NCBI RefSeq assembly: GCF_015864575.1
Contig: NZ_JADYWW010000001.1
Location: forward strand, 372,001 to 436,000
Length of the DNA stretch: 64,000 nucleotides
Reading direction: 5' to 3'
Origin: Salinibacterium sp. SWN248
GTDB taxonomy: Bacteria > Actinomycetota > Actinomycetes > Actinomycetales > Microbacteriaceae
Part shown: positions 16,095 to 24,744 of the stretch, one piece after another
How the letters are laid out: each line of letters starts with the position of its first letter
Numbering within the stretch: the first letter of the stretch is position 1
The notes under the pieces: model-generated
The model's input: the letters and a program-made list of their open reading frames with translations, nothing else
Databases searched by the model: none
Told to the model about the DNA's origin: nothing
Program-made: the position numbers and the translations under genes

Positions 16095-16790
16095 ATGCCG
16101 ATCGACAACGGTTCGTTTAGTTGCCTCAGCGAAGTTGACCTGTTTGCCGACCTCTCGCCTGCCGAGATTGAGCAGATGGATCGCATGGCGCCCTCGCGCT
16201 CGTATTCGCTCGGCGAAATGGTCTTCAGCCAGAGCCAGCCCGTCACGGCACTCTTCATTCTGAAGAAGGGCCGCATCCGCATCTTCCGAGTCACCGAAGA
16301 CGGCAAGGCGCTGACGATGGCCATTCTTGAGCCCGGCGCAGTCTTTGGCGAAATGATGATGGTCGGCCAGCGCATGTACGACAACTACGCCGAAGCGATC
16401 GACAACGTCGAAATCTGTCTCCTCAATACGGCAGATGTCGAGCGGTACCTTCTTGCCGACCCGCGTATCGCGATCCGCATTTCGCGTCACCTCGGCGAGC
16501 AAGTGGTCCGGCTCGAAGAGCGCCTCACCGATCTTGCCTTGCGCCCGCTGCAATCGCGCGTGTGCAGCACCCTGGTGCGCCTGGCGGAAACCTCGCGCAC
16601 CCCTCGCTTCGCGAACCCCACGATTCGTCTCAGCCACGACCAGCTCGCTGGGCTCCTCGGTGCAACCCGCGAATCCACGAGCAAGGCCATGTCTGATCTG
16701 GCCAGCCGCGGCATCATCCGGCAGGGCCGCGCCCGCGTCGTCATTCTCGATGCGGATGCCCTCGGCCAGCTTGCGCGTCAGTCCAGCTAA
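16095..16790 (+). CDS. Crp/Fnr-family transcriptional regulator
   Basis: A 231-residue regulator. N-terminal cyclic-nucleotide-binding-like domain (LFADLSPAEIEQM, GRIRIFRVTEDGKALTMAIL, PGAVFGEMM), long dimer helix, then a C-terminal winged helix with the recognition region LSHDQLAGLLGATRESTSKAM. The cAMP-contacting Arg-Ser pair after GEMM is not obvious, and there is no Fnr-like N-terminal Cys cluster. Start 16095 gives the usual length and has AAGGGAT upstream; ATG codons at 16005/16008 are possible alternatives preceded by a -10-like CATGAT. Targets may include the shared promoter motif in this window. Confidence 0.85.
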   Translation: MPIDNGSFSCLSEVDLFADLSPAEIEQMDRMAPSRSYSLGEMVFSQSQPVTALFILKKGRIRIFRVTEDGKALTMAILEPGAVFGEMMMVGQRMYDNYAEAIDNVEICLLNTADVERYLLADPRIAIRISRHLGEQVVRLEERLTDLALRPLQSRVCSTLVRLAETSRTPRFANPTIRLSHDQLAGLLGATRESTSKAMSDLASRGIIRQGRARVVILDADALGQLARQSS

Positions 16791-16871
16791 GGCGCTCGCG
16801 AACGCTCCGCTCACACGATGAAGTAATTCTTACTCACGCGCAGGGTAGAGCGGTTGGTCTACCTTGCTGTC

Positions 16872-17549
16872 ATGGATGTTCTGCAGGGCCCAAAAACAGG
16901 GGTGGCGAGTTCACCCGTTCGCGCGATCGTGGCGTCAGCCGGAGCGTTTCTCGTTGCGCTTTCGCTGGCTGGGTGCACGCCCGCTAGCCCTGATGGGGGA
17001 GCGCCGTTGCCATCGCAGCCGCCAACCACGGCTGAACCAGGGCCGACAGTGTCGTCAGAGCCCGAGGCTGACCCACTGTCTCTTCCGGAATGCGACACGT
17101 TGTATCCGATCGCCGATGCACGGGCCCTGTGGGGTGCAGCAACCGAGCTCTACTTCGAGGGAGACGGGTCAGATGCCGCGCACTTCACTGCCGAGCCCAT
17201 CGCGGCTATCGATACTGCGGGGGCGAACGCGACCGTAGGGCGCACCTGCTTTTGGGGCCTCCCCAACTCGGGTGCGATTTTCGGACTCACCGTTGCCGAT
17301 ATCGCGCCGACAGACGCCGACCTGCTCTCGGCGGCTCTGATGGGGGCTGGGTATTTCAGCTTTGAAAGCCGCGGCGCAACGTCCCTCATGCTCGAAGCAG
17401 ATGGTCCGATAGAGGCCAGTGGCCGAACGCATTATCTGATCGATGACCTCTGGGTTTACGCAGCAGGCACCAGCTTCAGCATTACGGTTCCCGTCGCGAA
17501 TAGCGCGCTTGAGCAGGTTCGCGCAGCCAACCTGACTCGTGACTACTAG
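16872..17549 (+). CDS. Lipoprotein of an unrecognised paralogous family, member 1
   Basis: A 225-residue predicted lipoprotein: signal peptide with lipobox LSLAGC (Cys 35), Pro/Thr/Ser-rich linker, then a domain shared with three other proteins here. Landmarks are LSLPECDTLYP, RTCFWGLPNS, a TVADI-x-[PE]-x-DA segment, HYLIDDLWVYAAG and the C-terminal LEQVRAANLTRDY. Two conserved Cys (in CDTL and CFWG) could form an external disulfide. ATG 16872 is preferred over an in-frame TTG at 16854. First of three tandem copies after the Crp/Fnr gene. Function unknown. Confidence 0.8.
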   Translation: MDVLQGPKTGVASSPVRAIVASAGAFLVALSLAGCTPASPDGGAPLPSQPPTTAEPGPTVSSEPEADPLSLPECDTLYPIADARALWGAATELYFEGDGSDAAHFTAEPIAAIDTAGANATVGRTCFWGLPNSGAIFGLTVADIAPTDADLLSAALMGAGYFSFESRGATSLMLEADGPIEASGRTHYLIDDLWVYAAGTSFSITVPVANSALEQVRAANLTRDY

Positions 17550-17624
17550 AGGCCTGAGAGCGGCGCGCGCATCAGCCAGAGTTGCCGTCTTCCGGTGCGA
17601 GCCGTACGGGGTTACTCTTCAATC

Positions 17625-18287
17625 ATGAACAGTGGGTGGGGCGAAAAAGTGGAACTCGGGCGTCGACAACTGACACGGATATTGGCGGCTGCGGCATCCG
17701 CCCTGCTCGTGAGCGGAGCGCTTGCCGGGTGCGTTCCCGCGGAGCCAGAAAGCGCAACGACAGCGAGCGCTCCACCGGCCACAGCGTCGCCTAGTTCTAG
17801 TCCGATTCCGACCCCGGATCCGTTGATCCTCCCGGGCTGCGACACTCTGTTGCCGCTGAACGACGCGAAGAGTCTGTTCTCTCCCTCGACCGTTGTCTTG
17901 GGGGCTGACGACACGATTCCGATTCGCGGCGACGAGTTGCCGGAGATCGACACCGCGGCGGGCAATGCGTCCGTTGCTAAGAACTGTATTTGGGGAGTTC
18001 CGAATTCGGATGGCGGCTTCACCGTGGTGGTCGCCGACATTTCCGAGGCGGATGCCACCAATCTGCAAGATGCGCTGCTCGCAACGGGATTCACCGGTGC
18101 CAGCGCGGGAACGGTGACAACGCTGGAGAAGGAGTTCGAAACCGCCGTCGGGTGGAGCGCTCAGACTCACTACTTCGTGAGCGACCTCTGGGTGTACGTC
18201 TCCGGCACGAGCACCGAGCTCACGGTTAACGTCGCCGACGCGGTGCTCGATCAAGTACGAACGGCGAACCCCACCCGCACCTACTGA
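17625..18287 (+). CDS. Lipoprotein of the same unrecognised family, member 2
   Basis: A 220-residue lipoprotein (lipobox GALAGC, Cys 36). After a Pro/Ser/Thr linker it has LILPGCDTLLP, KNCIWGVPNSDGGF, VVADISEADATNLQDAL, HYFVSDLWVYVSG and the terminal LDQVRTANPTRTY. It is the closest of the set to an apparent family consensus. TACTCT lies just upstream of the ATG, pointing to its own leaderless promoter, so the tandem copies are not simply one transcript. The in-frame start at 17595 is less likely. Function unknown; extracellular sensor or wall-associated role is only a guess. Confidence 0.8.
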   Translation: MNSGWGEKVELGRRQLTRILAAAASALLVSGALAGCVPAEPESATTASAPPATASPSSSPIPTPDPLILPGCDTLLPLNDAKSLFSPSTVVLGADDTIPIRGDELPEIDTAAGNASVAKNCIWGVPNSDGGFTVVVADISEADATNLQDALLATGFTGASAGTVTTLEKEFETAVGWSAQTHYFVSDLWVYVSGTSTELTVNVADAVLDQVRTANPTRTY

Positions 18288-18303
18288 TTCGAAAGGGAAA
18301 CCA

Positions 18304-18945
18304 ATGAGTGAGCACCTGCAATCTGTCCGAGGTTCAATCGCTGCGGCATCCGCTGCCCTGATCGTGCTCACTCTCACCGGCTGCGTGCAAGCGGAAACCC
18401 AGACCGCGACCGAACCATCAGCGGTGCCGTCAAGCGAGCCAATCGAACCCAGCCCTGACCCAACTCCCGTTGTTGAGCCTCTCGTTCTCCCCGACTGCGA
18501 GACACTCATACCGTTGGTTGAAGTGCACGAATTTGCCAATGACCGGTCGGAGTTGTTGCAAGAGGATGACGCTGTCCCTTTTCGCGAGATGGAACTCGCC
18601 GAACTTGAACCTATTTCTCAGAATGCCGCACCCGCTCGGAGGTGCCTGTGGGGGCTGCCAAGCTCTGAGTATGGTTTCGAGGTCACCGTCGCTGGCGTCG
18701 CTGAAAGCGATGCGGCTAATCTCATGACTGCACTGCGCGACGACGGGTTTTCTGAGCAGGCGGCGGGCGGCGCGAGCACATTCGAGTTCTTGACCGAGCA
18801 GGCGGGGTCTGACTTTTTCAGCAGCCATTATTTCGACGGTGACCTGTGGCTGAGGGTGCTGGCTCCGCGTGACGAGCTCGCGACCGAAGTCACAACGCGA
18901 GTACTGGAGCAGATTCGCGTAGCGAACCCCACGCGCACCTACTGA
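18304..18945 (+). CDS. Lipoprotein of the same unrecognised family, member 3
   Basis: A 213-residue lipoprotein (lipobox LTLTGC, Cys 27). Family landmarks: LVLPDCETLIP, RRCLWGLPSSEYGF, VAGVAESDAANLMTAL, HYFDGDLWLRV and terminal LEQIRVANPTRTY. It starts 16 bp after member 2 with GAAAGGGA as ribosome-binding site, so these two are probably co-transcribed. Sequence divergence between members in the middle of the domain is large while the Cys-W-G motif and the NPTRTY tail stay fixed, suggesting these are the functional parts. Confidence 0.8.
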   Translation: MSEHLQSVRGSIAAASAALIVLTLTGCVQAETQTATEPSAVPSSEPIEPSPDPTPVVEPLVLPDCETLIPLVEVHEFANDRSELLQEDDAVPFREMELAELEPISQNAAPARRCLWGLPSSEYGFEVTVAGVAESDAANLMTALRDDGFSEQAAGGASTFEFLTEQAGSDFFSSHYFDGDLWLRVLAPRDELATEVTTRVLEQIRVANPTRTY

Positions 18946-19072
18946 CTCCGGTCTTCCTCCGCTAACGTCAGTAGCAACCACTCATGCGCTCCCGGGCGCA
19001 CGATCTGTCTGCCCGCAGCGAATTAATCGCCGCGTATGGCCGATGGGGGATGGCCACCAAAGCGACCGTAAA

Positions 19073-19103
19073 TCAAGTTTGCACAGTCAATCTTGATCAT
19101 GTA
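19073..19103. promoter_or_regulatory. Candidate PadR-family operator upstream of the NMT1/THI5-type ABC operon
   Basis: TCAAGTTTG (19073-19081) is followed by AGTCAATCTTGATCATGTA (19085-19103). The second block matches 17 of 19 bases of the block read toward padR at 24137-24119, and TCAAGTTTG also recurs there. The site lies 56 bp upstream of the ABC operon start. Binding by the PadR protein is inferred. Confidence 0.6.
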
Positions 19104-19158
19104 CGTTTTGTCTAGCCATCCAATGACGGATAAGGCCTAGGAAGGAACCTGGATCCAA

Positions 19159-20262
19159 GTGAACACACCTCTTGATTCCAAGAAACTGCGAGGCCTCGGC
19201 ATCGCAGGACTCTTGGCCACAGCACTCACGCTCTCCGCCTGCACAGCGCCAGCCGAAGTAGCAACACCCGACGCCGACGACCTCCTGATTTCGCAGGAGG
19301 CCTGTGACCGCAACGCCGCGGCCGGCACCATCACCTACATCTCCGGCTACGGCTACTCCGCCAGCGCCGGTCAGCTCGACGTATTCCTCGCCGAAGAGCT
19401 CGGCTACTTCAAGGACCTGTGCCTCGACGTCGAGATCAACGCCTCGGGAGCGAACGGGCAGCAGCTCGTTTCTTCAGGGCAGGCCGAGTTCACCGCGCTC
19501 GGTTCGGCATCCGATGTCATGCTCGCCGCCGCCAACAGTAAGAACCTCACCGCGGTAGCGACCTACGGCAACACCCCGCCATTCTCGATCTTCGCCAACG
19601 AAAAGATCGAGAGCCTCAAGGACCTCGAAGGTGGCTCGCTCGGCTACTTCATCAACCTCACTCCGATCGCCTCCGCCATGTTGGATGCCGCTGACGTCGA
19701 TGTCAGCAAGGTCGAACTGATCAAGATGACCAACTACGATCCCACCGTGGTCACCCGTGGACAGGTCGATGCGATCGTCGGCTATGCCTCGAACCAGCCC
19801 GAGAACCTTCGCGCTCAGGGGCTGCCGTTTAGTGAGTTCTTCCCCTCTGATGTGGGCGTCGAAGGCACCTATAACGTGATGGAGGTCAACTCCGAGTTTC
19901 TCGCCGACAACCGCGAAGTCGCCGCAGACTTCATGCGCGCCTCACTGCACGCCCTGCAGTTCTGCCTCGACAGCTCCGACGAATGCATCGACATGATCGC
20001 GCAGCTCGCCGAAGACAACGGTCAAGGTTCCGCCTTCCCGCGCGATCAGCTCGAGCGCACCTGGAATGTGGAATCGCAGTGGGTCAAGGACAGCAACAGC
20101 GGGCTCCCCGGAACCCAGACCGCCGCTGACTGGGAGGCCGAGTACGAACTCGTGAAGAAGTTCGGCAACGTTGACACCCTTCCCGCTATCACCGACATGA
20201 TGGATGAAACGCTTGTCGCTGATCTTTACGCAGACGGCGAACTCATCTGGCCGGGCAACTAA
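19159..20262 (+). CDS. NMT1/THI5-type ABC transporter substrate-binding lipoprotein
   Basis: A 367-residue lipoprotein with lipobox LTLSAC (Cys 28). The mature domain belongs to the NMT1/THI5/SsuA class that binds sulfonates, nitrate, thiamine precursors and similar compounds: ITYISGYGYSASAGQLDVFL, AEELGYFKDLCLDVEIN, NGQQLVSSGQAEFTALG and SLKDLEGGSLGYF. GTG start with GGAAGGAACC upstream. It is followed by an ATPase, a permease and a flavin-dependent monooxygenase, so the ligand is probably a small organic compound oxidised after import. The ligand cannot be told from sequence alone. Confidence 0.88.
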   Translation: MNTPLDSKKLRGLGIAGLLATALTLSACTAPAEVATPDADDLLISQEACDRNAAAGTITYISGYGYSASAGQLDVFLAEELGYFKDLCLDVEINASGANGQQLVSSGQAEFTALGSASDVMLAAANSKNLTAVATYGNTPPFSIFANEKIESLKDLEGGSLGYFINLTPIASAMLDAADVDVSKVELIKMTNYDPTVVTRGQVDAIVGYASNQPENLRAQGLPFSEFFPSDVGVEGTYNVMEVNSEFLADNREVAADFMRASLHALQFCLDSSDECIDMIAQLAEDNGQGSAFPRDQLERTWNVESQWVKDSNSGLPGTQTAADWEAEYELVKKFGNVDTLPAITDMMDETLVADLYADGELIWPGN

Positions 20263-20277
20263 CCCGACCATCCCGCT

Positions 20278-20312
20278 CGGATGCCGCACCAACCCACCCG
20301 GTGCGGCATCCG
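20278..20312 (+). terminator. Intercistronic hairpin after the binding-protein gene
   Basis: A 13-bp perfect stem (CGGATGCCGCACC / GGTGCGGCATCCG) with a 9-base loop, 15 bp after the binding-protein stop and before the ATPase gene. There is no U tract. It probably stabilises or partly terminates the transcript, giving more binding protein than ATPase or permease. Confidence 0.6.
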
Positions 20313-20335
20313 GCTTCACAACTCAGGGAGTAACT

Positions 20336-21136
20336 GTGGAAACCGCACAGCCACACGCGGGCGTTCATATCGAGAACGTCTCTAAGAGCTTCGGCCCCGA
20401 TGGGGCTCGCACGCTCGTGCTCAATCAGGTGAGCCTCTCGATCAAGATGGGCGAGTTTGTCTCCGTGATCGGACCGAGCGGCTGCGGCAAGTCGACACTG
20501 CTCAAGACGGTCGCCGGCCTCATCGACGCCGACAGCGGCACCGTCATGGTCGACGGGATGACGGTGAAAGCCGCGACGAAGAACAAGATGATCGGTCTTG
20601 TTCCTCAGTCTCCGGCGCTGCTCCCGTGGCGCACGGTGCTCGACAATGTGCGGCTGCCGATGACGGTGAACCCGAAAGCGAATGCGAACCGCAACCTACG
20701 AGACCCTCGCGAGATTCTGGAGTCGTTCGGGCTGGGCGCTGCGCTCGACAAGTATCCCGGTCAGCTTTCGGGTGGGATGCAGCAGCGCGTCGCTATTGCC
20801 CGCGCGTTCGTGTTCGACCCGAGTGTGTTGCTCATGGACGAGCCCTTCTCGGCGCTCGACGAGATGAACCGTGACGCTCAACGTTTGGGATTGCTCGATT
20901 TCTGGCAGTCCAACCGCAAGGCCGTCATGTTCGTGACTCACTCGGTGCCGGAGGCAATCATGCTCTCTGACCGCATCGTCGTGATGGGAGCCCACCCGGG
21001 CCACATCGCCGAGATCATCGATGTTCCCCTGCCGCGCCCTCGCACGATCGACGTGTACGCGACCGACGAATTCCGTGACCTTGAAGGCCAAGTTCGTGGC
21101 ACGCTGCGCGAAGTGATGGGACAAAAGAGTGCCTAA
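20336..21136 (+). CDS. ABC transporter ATP-binding protein (SsuB/TauB type)
   Basis: A 266-residue ATPase. Seen: Walker [11 protein letters not shown]-loop [15 protein letters not shown], signature [15 protein letters not shown], Walker [14 protein letters not shown] and H-loop VTHSVPEAI, all with the spacing typical of nitrate/sulfonate/taurine importers. GTG 20336 with CAGGGAG upstream; the upstream open frame runs through the hairpin and has no homology. Its end overlaps a possible GTG start of the permease. Confidence 0.9.
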   Translation: METAQPHAGVHIENVSKSFGPDGARTLVLNQVSLSIKMGEFVSVIGPSGCGKSTLLKTVAGLIDADSGTVMVDGMTVKAATKNKMIGLVPQSPALLPWRTVLDNVRLPMTVNPKANANRNLRDPREILESFGLGAALDKYPGQLSGGMQQRVAIARAFVFDPSVLLMDEPFSALDEMNRDAQRLGLLDFWQSNRKAVMFVTHSVPEAIMLSDRIVVMGAHPGHIAEIIDVPLPRPRTIDVYATDEFRDLEGQVRGTLREVMGQKSA

Positions 21137-21158
21137 GTCACGCAAGAACGAGGACACC

Positions 21159-22016
21159 ATGTCAACAACCGACACGTCAGCGCTCGCCGTTCAGGCGGCC
21201 ACGAGCGCTACCGGCCGCCGCTTTTCACCGTTGGCCTCCGCCAAGTTCAAACAGAATCTGCGCTGGAGCAACTGGGCTCCCGCCGTCATCACCTTTGTGA
21301 TTGCGGCAGCCCTCTGGCAGATCACCGCGATCGCGAACCCGTATGTGATTCCGACTATCGACCAGGTCTGGGTCAGCCTGATCAACGATGCCGACACCTA
21401 CTGGGCGAACATGCTCGTGACGGGGCTTGAGGTTCTCGTGGGTGCAAGCTCGGGCATTATCGCCGGGTTCATTTTGGCGATCATCATGGCTGAGTTTCAG
21501 GTCATGGAACGCGCGGTCATGCCGCTTGTCGTTGTCGTCATGGTTACGCCAATCGTGGCCATCGCGCCGGCCCTGGTCGTGGCCTTCGGCTTCGGCATGA
21601 CGCCCAAGTTCATCGTGACCGCCCTGGTCGTGTTCTTCCCGATGCTCGTCAACTCGCTTGCCGGGCTGCGAGATGTGGATGACCGAGCTCTCGACGTGAT
21701 GAAGACACTGCATGCCAGCCGCTGGGAAATCTTCCGCGACCTGCGTTTCACCGGTTCAATGCCCTACGTGTTCGCGGGACTGCGCATTGCTCTTCCGCTC
21801 GCGATCGTCGGTGCAGCCGTTGCCGAGTTTGTCGCCGCCGGCCAACAGGCGGGGCTCGGATCCCTCGTGACGATCGCCGCAGCCCAAGCCAACTTGCCCG
21901 TCACCTGGGCCAGCATCACCTTGCTCTGCTTCATGGGCGTCGTGCTCATTTCACTGCTCGCTCTCGTGCGCAAGCGAGTGCTGTGGTGGAGCGATGGAGC
22001 CGCCGTCGGCCGCTAG
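21159..22016 (+). CDS. ABC transporter permease (SsuC/TauC type)
   Basis: A 285-residue permease with about six membrane helices, first at APAVITFVIAAALWQITAI. The EAA loop is seen near residue 188 (DVMKTLHASRWEIFRDLRF). ATG 21159 has GAGGA five bases upstream; a GTG at 21129 overlapping the ATPase gene by 8 bp is an alternative. With the two preceding genes it makes a complete importer; the permease is assumed to be a homodimer since no second permease is present. Confidence 0.9.
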   Translation: MSTTDTSALAVQAATSATGRRFSPLASAKFKQNLRWSNWAPAVITFVIAAALWQITAIANPYVIPTIDQVWVSLINDADTYWANMLVTGLEVLVGASSGIIAGFILAIIMAEFQVMERAVMPLVVVVMVTPIVAIAPALVVAFGFGMTPKFIVTALVVFFPMLVNSLAGLRDVDDRALDVMKTLHASRWEIFRDLRFTGSMPYVFAGLRIALPLAIVGAAVAEFVAAGQQAGLGSLVTIAAAQANLPVTWASITLLCFMGVVLISLLALVRKRVLWWSDGAAVGR

Positions 22017-22050
22017 TTTTCGGCTCCGCCCACCTTTTCCCGCTACCACT

Positions 22051-22089
22051 CTGACTTTTTTCACCACCACCTGACTTTTTCACCACTAC
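22051..22089. repeat. Two tandem 19-20 bp repeats upstream of the monooxygenase gene
   Basis: CTGACTTTTTTCACCACCAC (22051-22070) is followed directly by CTGACTTTTTCACCACTAC (22071-22089). A third partial copy (TTTCACCATG) runs into the start codon. The repeats lie in the untranslated gap before the monooxygenase; no function is evident. Confidence 0.7.
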
Positions 22090-22102
22090 GAAAGGTTTCA
22101 CC

Positions 22103-23470
22103 ATGAAGAAGCTTCGCTTCGGTCTATTCGAAAACCCCCAGGCCAACGACTCGGGAACGTCCACGTGGCGTCATCCCGACAACAAGCGCGACATGTTCGA
22201 CCGCCTCGACTACTGGCGTGAGATCACGACCATCTGTGAAGAGGCCGGCTTCGACTTCATGTTCTTGGCGGATGCCTGGGGCTGGGCTGATGTCAACGGT
22301 GAGCGTCCCGAGATCTGCTCGGTCGAGGGCCTCGACCTGCCCCGTCTTGATCCCGCGATTCTGGCTGCTGCCCTCATCTCGACCACCACGAACCTCGGAC
22401 TCGTGCTCACGGGATCCACTCTTCTTGAGCAGCCCTACGCTTTTGCTCGCCGCATTGCGAGCCTCGACCACCTTTCGGGTGGCCGAATCGGATGGAACGT
22501 CGTGACGACGGGAACCGCCGAGACGGCATCGCAGGCGTTTGGTGTTCCGATGGTCGCGCACGACGAGCGCTACGACATGGCCGATGACTTCATGGAGGTC
22601 GTCTACAAACTGTGGGAGGGTGCCTGGGAGCGTGACGCTCTCGAGCGCGACAAGAAGGGTCGCTTCGCCGACCCGGCCAAGGTGCACCGCATTGAGCACG
22701 ACGGGCCGTACTTCAAATCGCACGGCTACGGAAACTCGTCGTACTCACCGCAGGGCACCCCGGTGCTCTTCCAGGCCGGCACCTCACCGCGCGGTCGCGA
22801 ATTCGGTGGCAAGCACGGCGAGGCCGTCTTCCTCGGTGGCGGAGCGGTGGAGAAGGTGGCCGAGCAGGTCGCATCCATCCGCGAAGAAGCCGTCAAGAAC
22901 GGTCGCGCTGCCGACTCGGTCAAGATCATGTCGGCCTTCACGTGCGTGATCGGCGACACCGAAGATGAAGCCAAAGCCAAGCTGCAAGCGGTGCTGGATG
23001 CCGAGAGCCCCGACGTTGCTGTCGCCTCCTACGCGTGGTTCACGGGCCTCGATCTCTCATCCTTCGACCCGGCAACCCCGATGAAGGAGCTCCACACTGA
23101 GCTTTCGCAGACTCAGGTCACCCGCTTCGGCGACCAGACTGTTGGCGATGTTCTCGCTCAGTGGCACGGCAACGGTGTGCGCAGCAAGCCGTTCGTGGGC
23201 ACTGCTGAGCAGATCGCTGACGAGATGATCGCTCTCGCTGAGGGTGCTGACCTCGACGGCTTCTTGCTGACGCCGATGATCCAGCCCAGTTCGACGGTCG
23301 AGTTCATTGAGAAGGTGCTGCCGATTTTGCGCGAGCGGGGAGTTGCTGGCGAAGGCTACGACGCTCCGACGTTGCGCGAGCGTTTGCTCGGCACCGACGA
23401 TTCGATCTTGCGCGACGACCATCCGGGTGCCGCCTACCGGGCGACAGCCGCGGTCGAAGCGACGAGCTAG
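22103..23470 (+). CDS. FMN-dependent monooxygenase, LLM class (NtaA/SnaA/DmoA type)
   Basis: A 455-residue bacterial-luciferase-like enzyme that uses reduced FMN and oxygen. Seen: start MKKLRFGLFENPQAN, FMFLADAWGWADVNG, LGLVLTGSTLLEQPYAFARR, LDHLSGGRIGWNVVTTG and PVLFQAGTSPRGREF, all typical of the NtaA/SnaA/DszA/DmoA branch acting on aminocarboxylates and organosulfur compounds. Length fits that branch. It needs a separate flavin reductase, which is encoded at 24208. Being last in the ABC operon, it probably oxidises the imported compound. Exact substrate unknown. Confidence 0.9.
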   Translation: MKKLRFGLFENPQANDSGTSTWRHPDNKRDMFDRLDYWREITTICEEAGFDFMFLADAWGWADVNGERPEICSVEGLDLPRLDPAILAAALISTTTNLGLVLTGSTLLEQPYAFARRIASLDHLSGGRIGWNVVTTGTAETASQAFGVPMVAHDERYDMADDFMEVVYKLWEGAWERDALERDKKGRFADPAKVHRIEHDGPYFKSHGYGNSSYSPQGTPVLFQAGTSPRGREFGGKHGEAVFLGGGAVEKVAEQVASIREEAVKNGRAADSVKIMSAFTCVIGDTEDEAKAKLQAVLDAESPDVAVASYAWFTGLDLSSFDPATPMKELHTELSQTQVTRFGDQTVGDVLAQWHGNGVRSKPFVGTAEQIADEMIALAEGADLDGFLLTPMIQPSSTVEFIEKVLPILRERGVAGEGYDAPTLRERLLGTDDSILRDDHPGAAYRATAAVEATS

Positions 23471-24066
23471 CTGGTAGCGCGTCGAGCGGGACGGTCGCCA
23501 TCCTCTCCGGCAAAGACGTAGTCGCCGGAACGGATGCGACCGATCACGTCGCGAGCCCACTGCTGTTCTCCGCGCAAGCGAGATGTCGCAAGTTCGAAGA
23601 TTTCGCGCACGTAGGCGGGAGTGGAAGTCGAGGTCGCAACATCACCGATGTGATAGGCGTTGCTGGCAATGCGGGCGTCGATTTCGGTGACGCGATGCTC
23701 AAGGCCGGCGAGCACTTCTTCGCGCTGCAGGGCGTACATAAACGAGGTGAGCACCATGACCGGTTTGGTGTCGAAGACCTCGACCGTCCAGAGGGCATCG
23801 CGCAGCATCCGGAGCAGTTCAACTTCGCCGGCTTCGGTGACGCGGTAGGTCGTGCGCTCGGGTCGGTTGCCGGCAGATTCGGTGCCGTTCTCTGCGAGGT
23901 AACCGTCGTTGGTAAGCGATCGCAGCGCGTTGTAGATCGAGCCGGGTTGGATGTTGGCCCATTCGTCGATGTGCCAGGTCATGAGTTCGCGGCGCAGGAA
24001 GTAGCCGTGAACTGGCTGGAACTGGTTTACAGCTCCCAGCACGACCAAGCGAGTTGTAGTCGACAT
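23467..24066 (-). CDS. PadR-family transcriptional regulator
   Basis: A 199-residue regulator with a PadR winged helix-turn-helix (VLGAVNQFQPVHGYFLRREL, then IQPGSIYNALRSLTNDGYL and the wing TTYRVTEAGEVEL) and a C-terminal all-helical dimerisation/effector domain. It is convergent with the monooxygenase gene (stops overlap by 3 bp) and divergent from the flavin reductase. It most likely represses this cassette in the absence of substrate; the shared operator element at 19085 and 24119 supports that. Confidence 0.9.
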   Translation of the reverse strand: MSTTTRLVVLGAVNQFQPVHGYFLRRELMTWHIDEWANIQPGSIYNALRSLTNDGYLAENGTESAGNRPERTTYRVTEAGEVELLRMLRDALWTVEVFDTKPVMVLTSFMYALQREEVLAGLEHRVTEIDARIASNAYHIGDVATSTSTPAYVREIFELATSRLRGEQQWARDVIGRIRSGDYVFAGEDGDRPARRATS

Positions 24067-24118
24067 GCCCCCAATCGTAGGCCAAGCGGTGTGCGTGCAG
24101 GGCAGAAAGTCAGTTGTT

Positions 24119-24164
24119 TACATGATCAAAAATGACTAACATGTAGTCATATGTTCAAACTTGA
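24119..24164. promoter_or_regulatory. padR/flavin-reductase divergent regulatory region
   Basis: Contains the minus-strand copy of the shared 19-bp block (24137-24119, AGTCATTTTTGATCATGTA on the minus strand), an inverted repeat ATGACT-N7-AGTCAT (24132-24150) and CAAACTTGA (24156-24164), the complement of TCAAGTTTG found at 19073. The stretch is AT-rich relative to its surroundings. It probably holds both divergent promoters and PadR sites. Confidence 0.6.
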
Positions 24165-24207
24165 CTAGCAGTCGCTGGTTGAACATTTCAAGCAAAGGAG
24201 TCCGCCC

Positions 24208-24702
24208 ATGTCGCATCAGACCACCGCGGAAGAAGTTCCACCCCAGGTTGCTCTTCGCCGAGCACTCTCGCTCTTCCCCACCGGCGTCGTCGCTCTCGCC
24301 GCCGTCGTTGACGGCGCGCCAACCGGCATCGCGGTCAATTCCTTCACCTCCGTGTCCCTCGACCCACCCCTCGTGGCCGTGTGTCCTGCGCGCACCTCCA
24401 CCACGTGGCCCGTGCTCGCTCGCGCCACTCGCATTGGTCTGAGCGTGCTCGGCGCCGATCAAGAGAGCACTGCCCGCAGTCTGGCGTCCCGCACCGGCGA
24501 CCGCTTCGCCGACATCGCGTGGCGTGCCACCGAAGGTGGAGCAATACATATGGATGGCGCCGCGCTCTGGCTTGAGTGCGAGATCCGCAACAGCTTTGAT
24601 GGCGGCGACCACGAGATCGTGACTCTCGAAGTCATCCACTCCGAGGCATTCCCTGAAGTCACCCCTCTTGTCTTTCACCTCAGCCAGTTCCGCGGGCTGT
24701 AG
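24208..24702 (+). CDS. Flavin reductase (FMN reductase-like domain) component
   Basis: A 164-residue protein of the flavin-reductase-like family (HpaC/SnaC type), which reduces FMN with NAD(P)H to supply a two-component monooxygenase. Seen: RRALSLFPTGVVALAAVVDG, the GIAVNSFTSVSLDPPLVAVC flavin-binding stretch, LSVLGADQESTARSLASR and GAALWLECEI. AAAGGAG precedes the ATG. Divergent from padR and close to the LLM monooxygenase gene, so the likely partner is the enzyme at 22103. Confidence 0.88.
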   Translation: MSHQTTAEEVPPQVALRRALSLFPTGVVALAAVVDGAPTGIAVNSFTSVSLDPPLVAVCPARTSTTWPVLARATRIGLSVLGADQESTARSLASRTGDRFADIAWRATEGGAIHMDGAALWLECEIRNSFDGGDHEIVTLEVIHSEAFPEVTPLVFHLSQFRGL

Positions 24703-24744
24703 GCCGCGAGCGTGCTCGGCAGGCCCGCCGCTAGGGTTGGGCTA

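Noticed and set aside
16092-16790. Classical cAMP receptor (Crp/GlxR) assignment
   Set aside because: The Crp/Fnr fold is clear but I could not confirm the cAMP-contacting Arg-Ser pair, so only the family is called.
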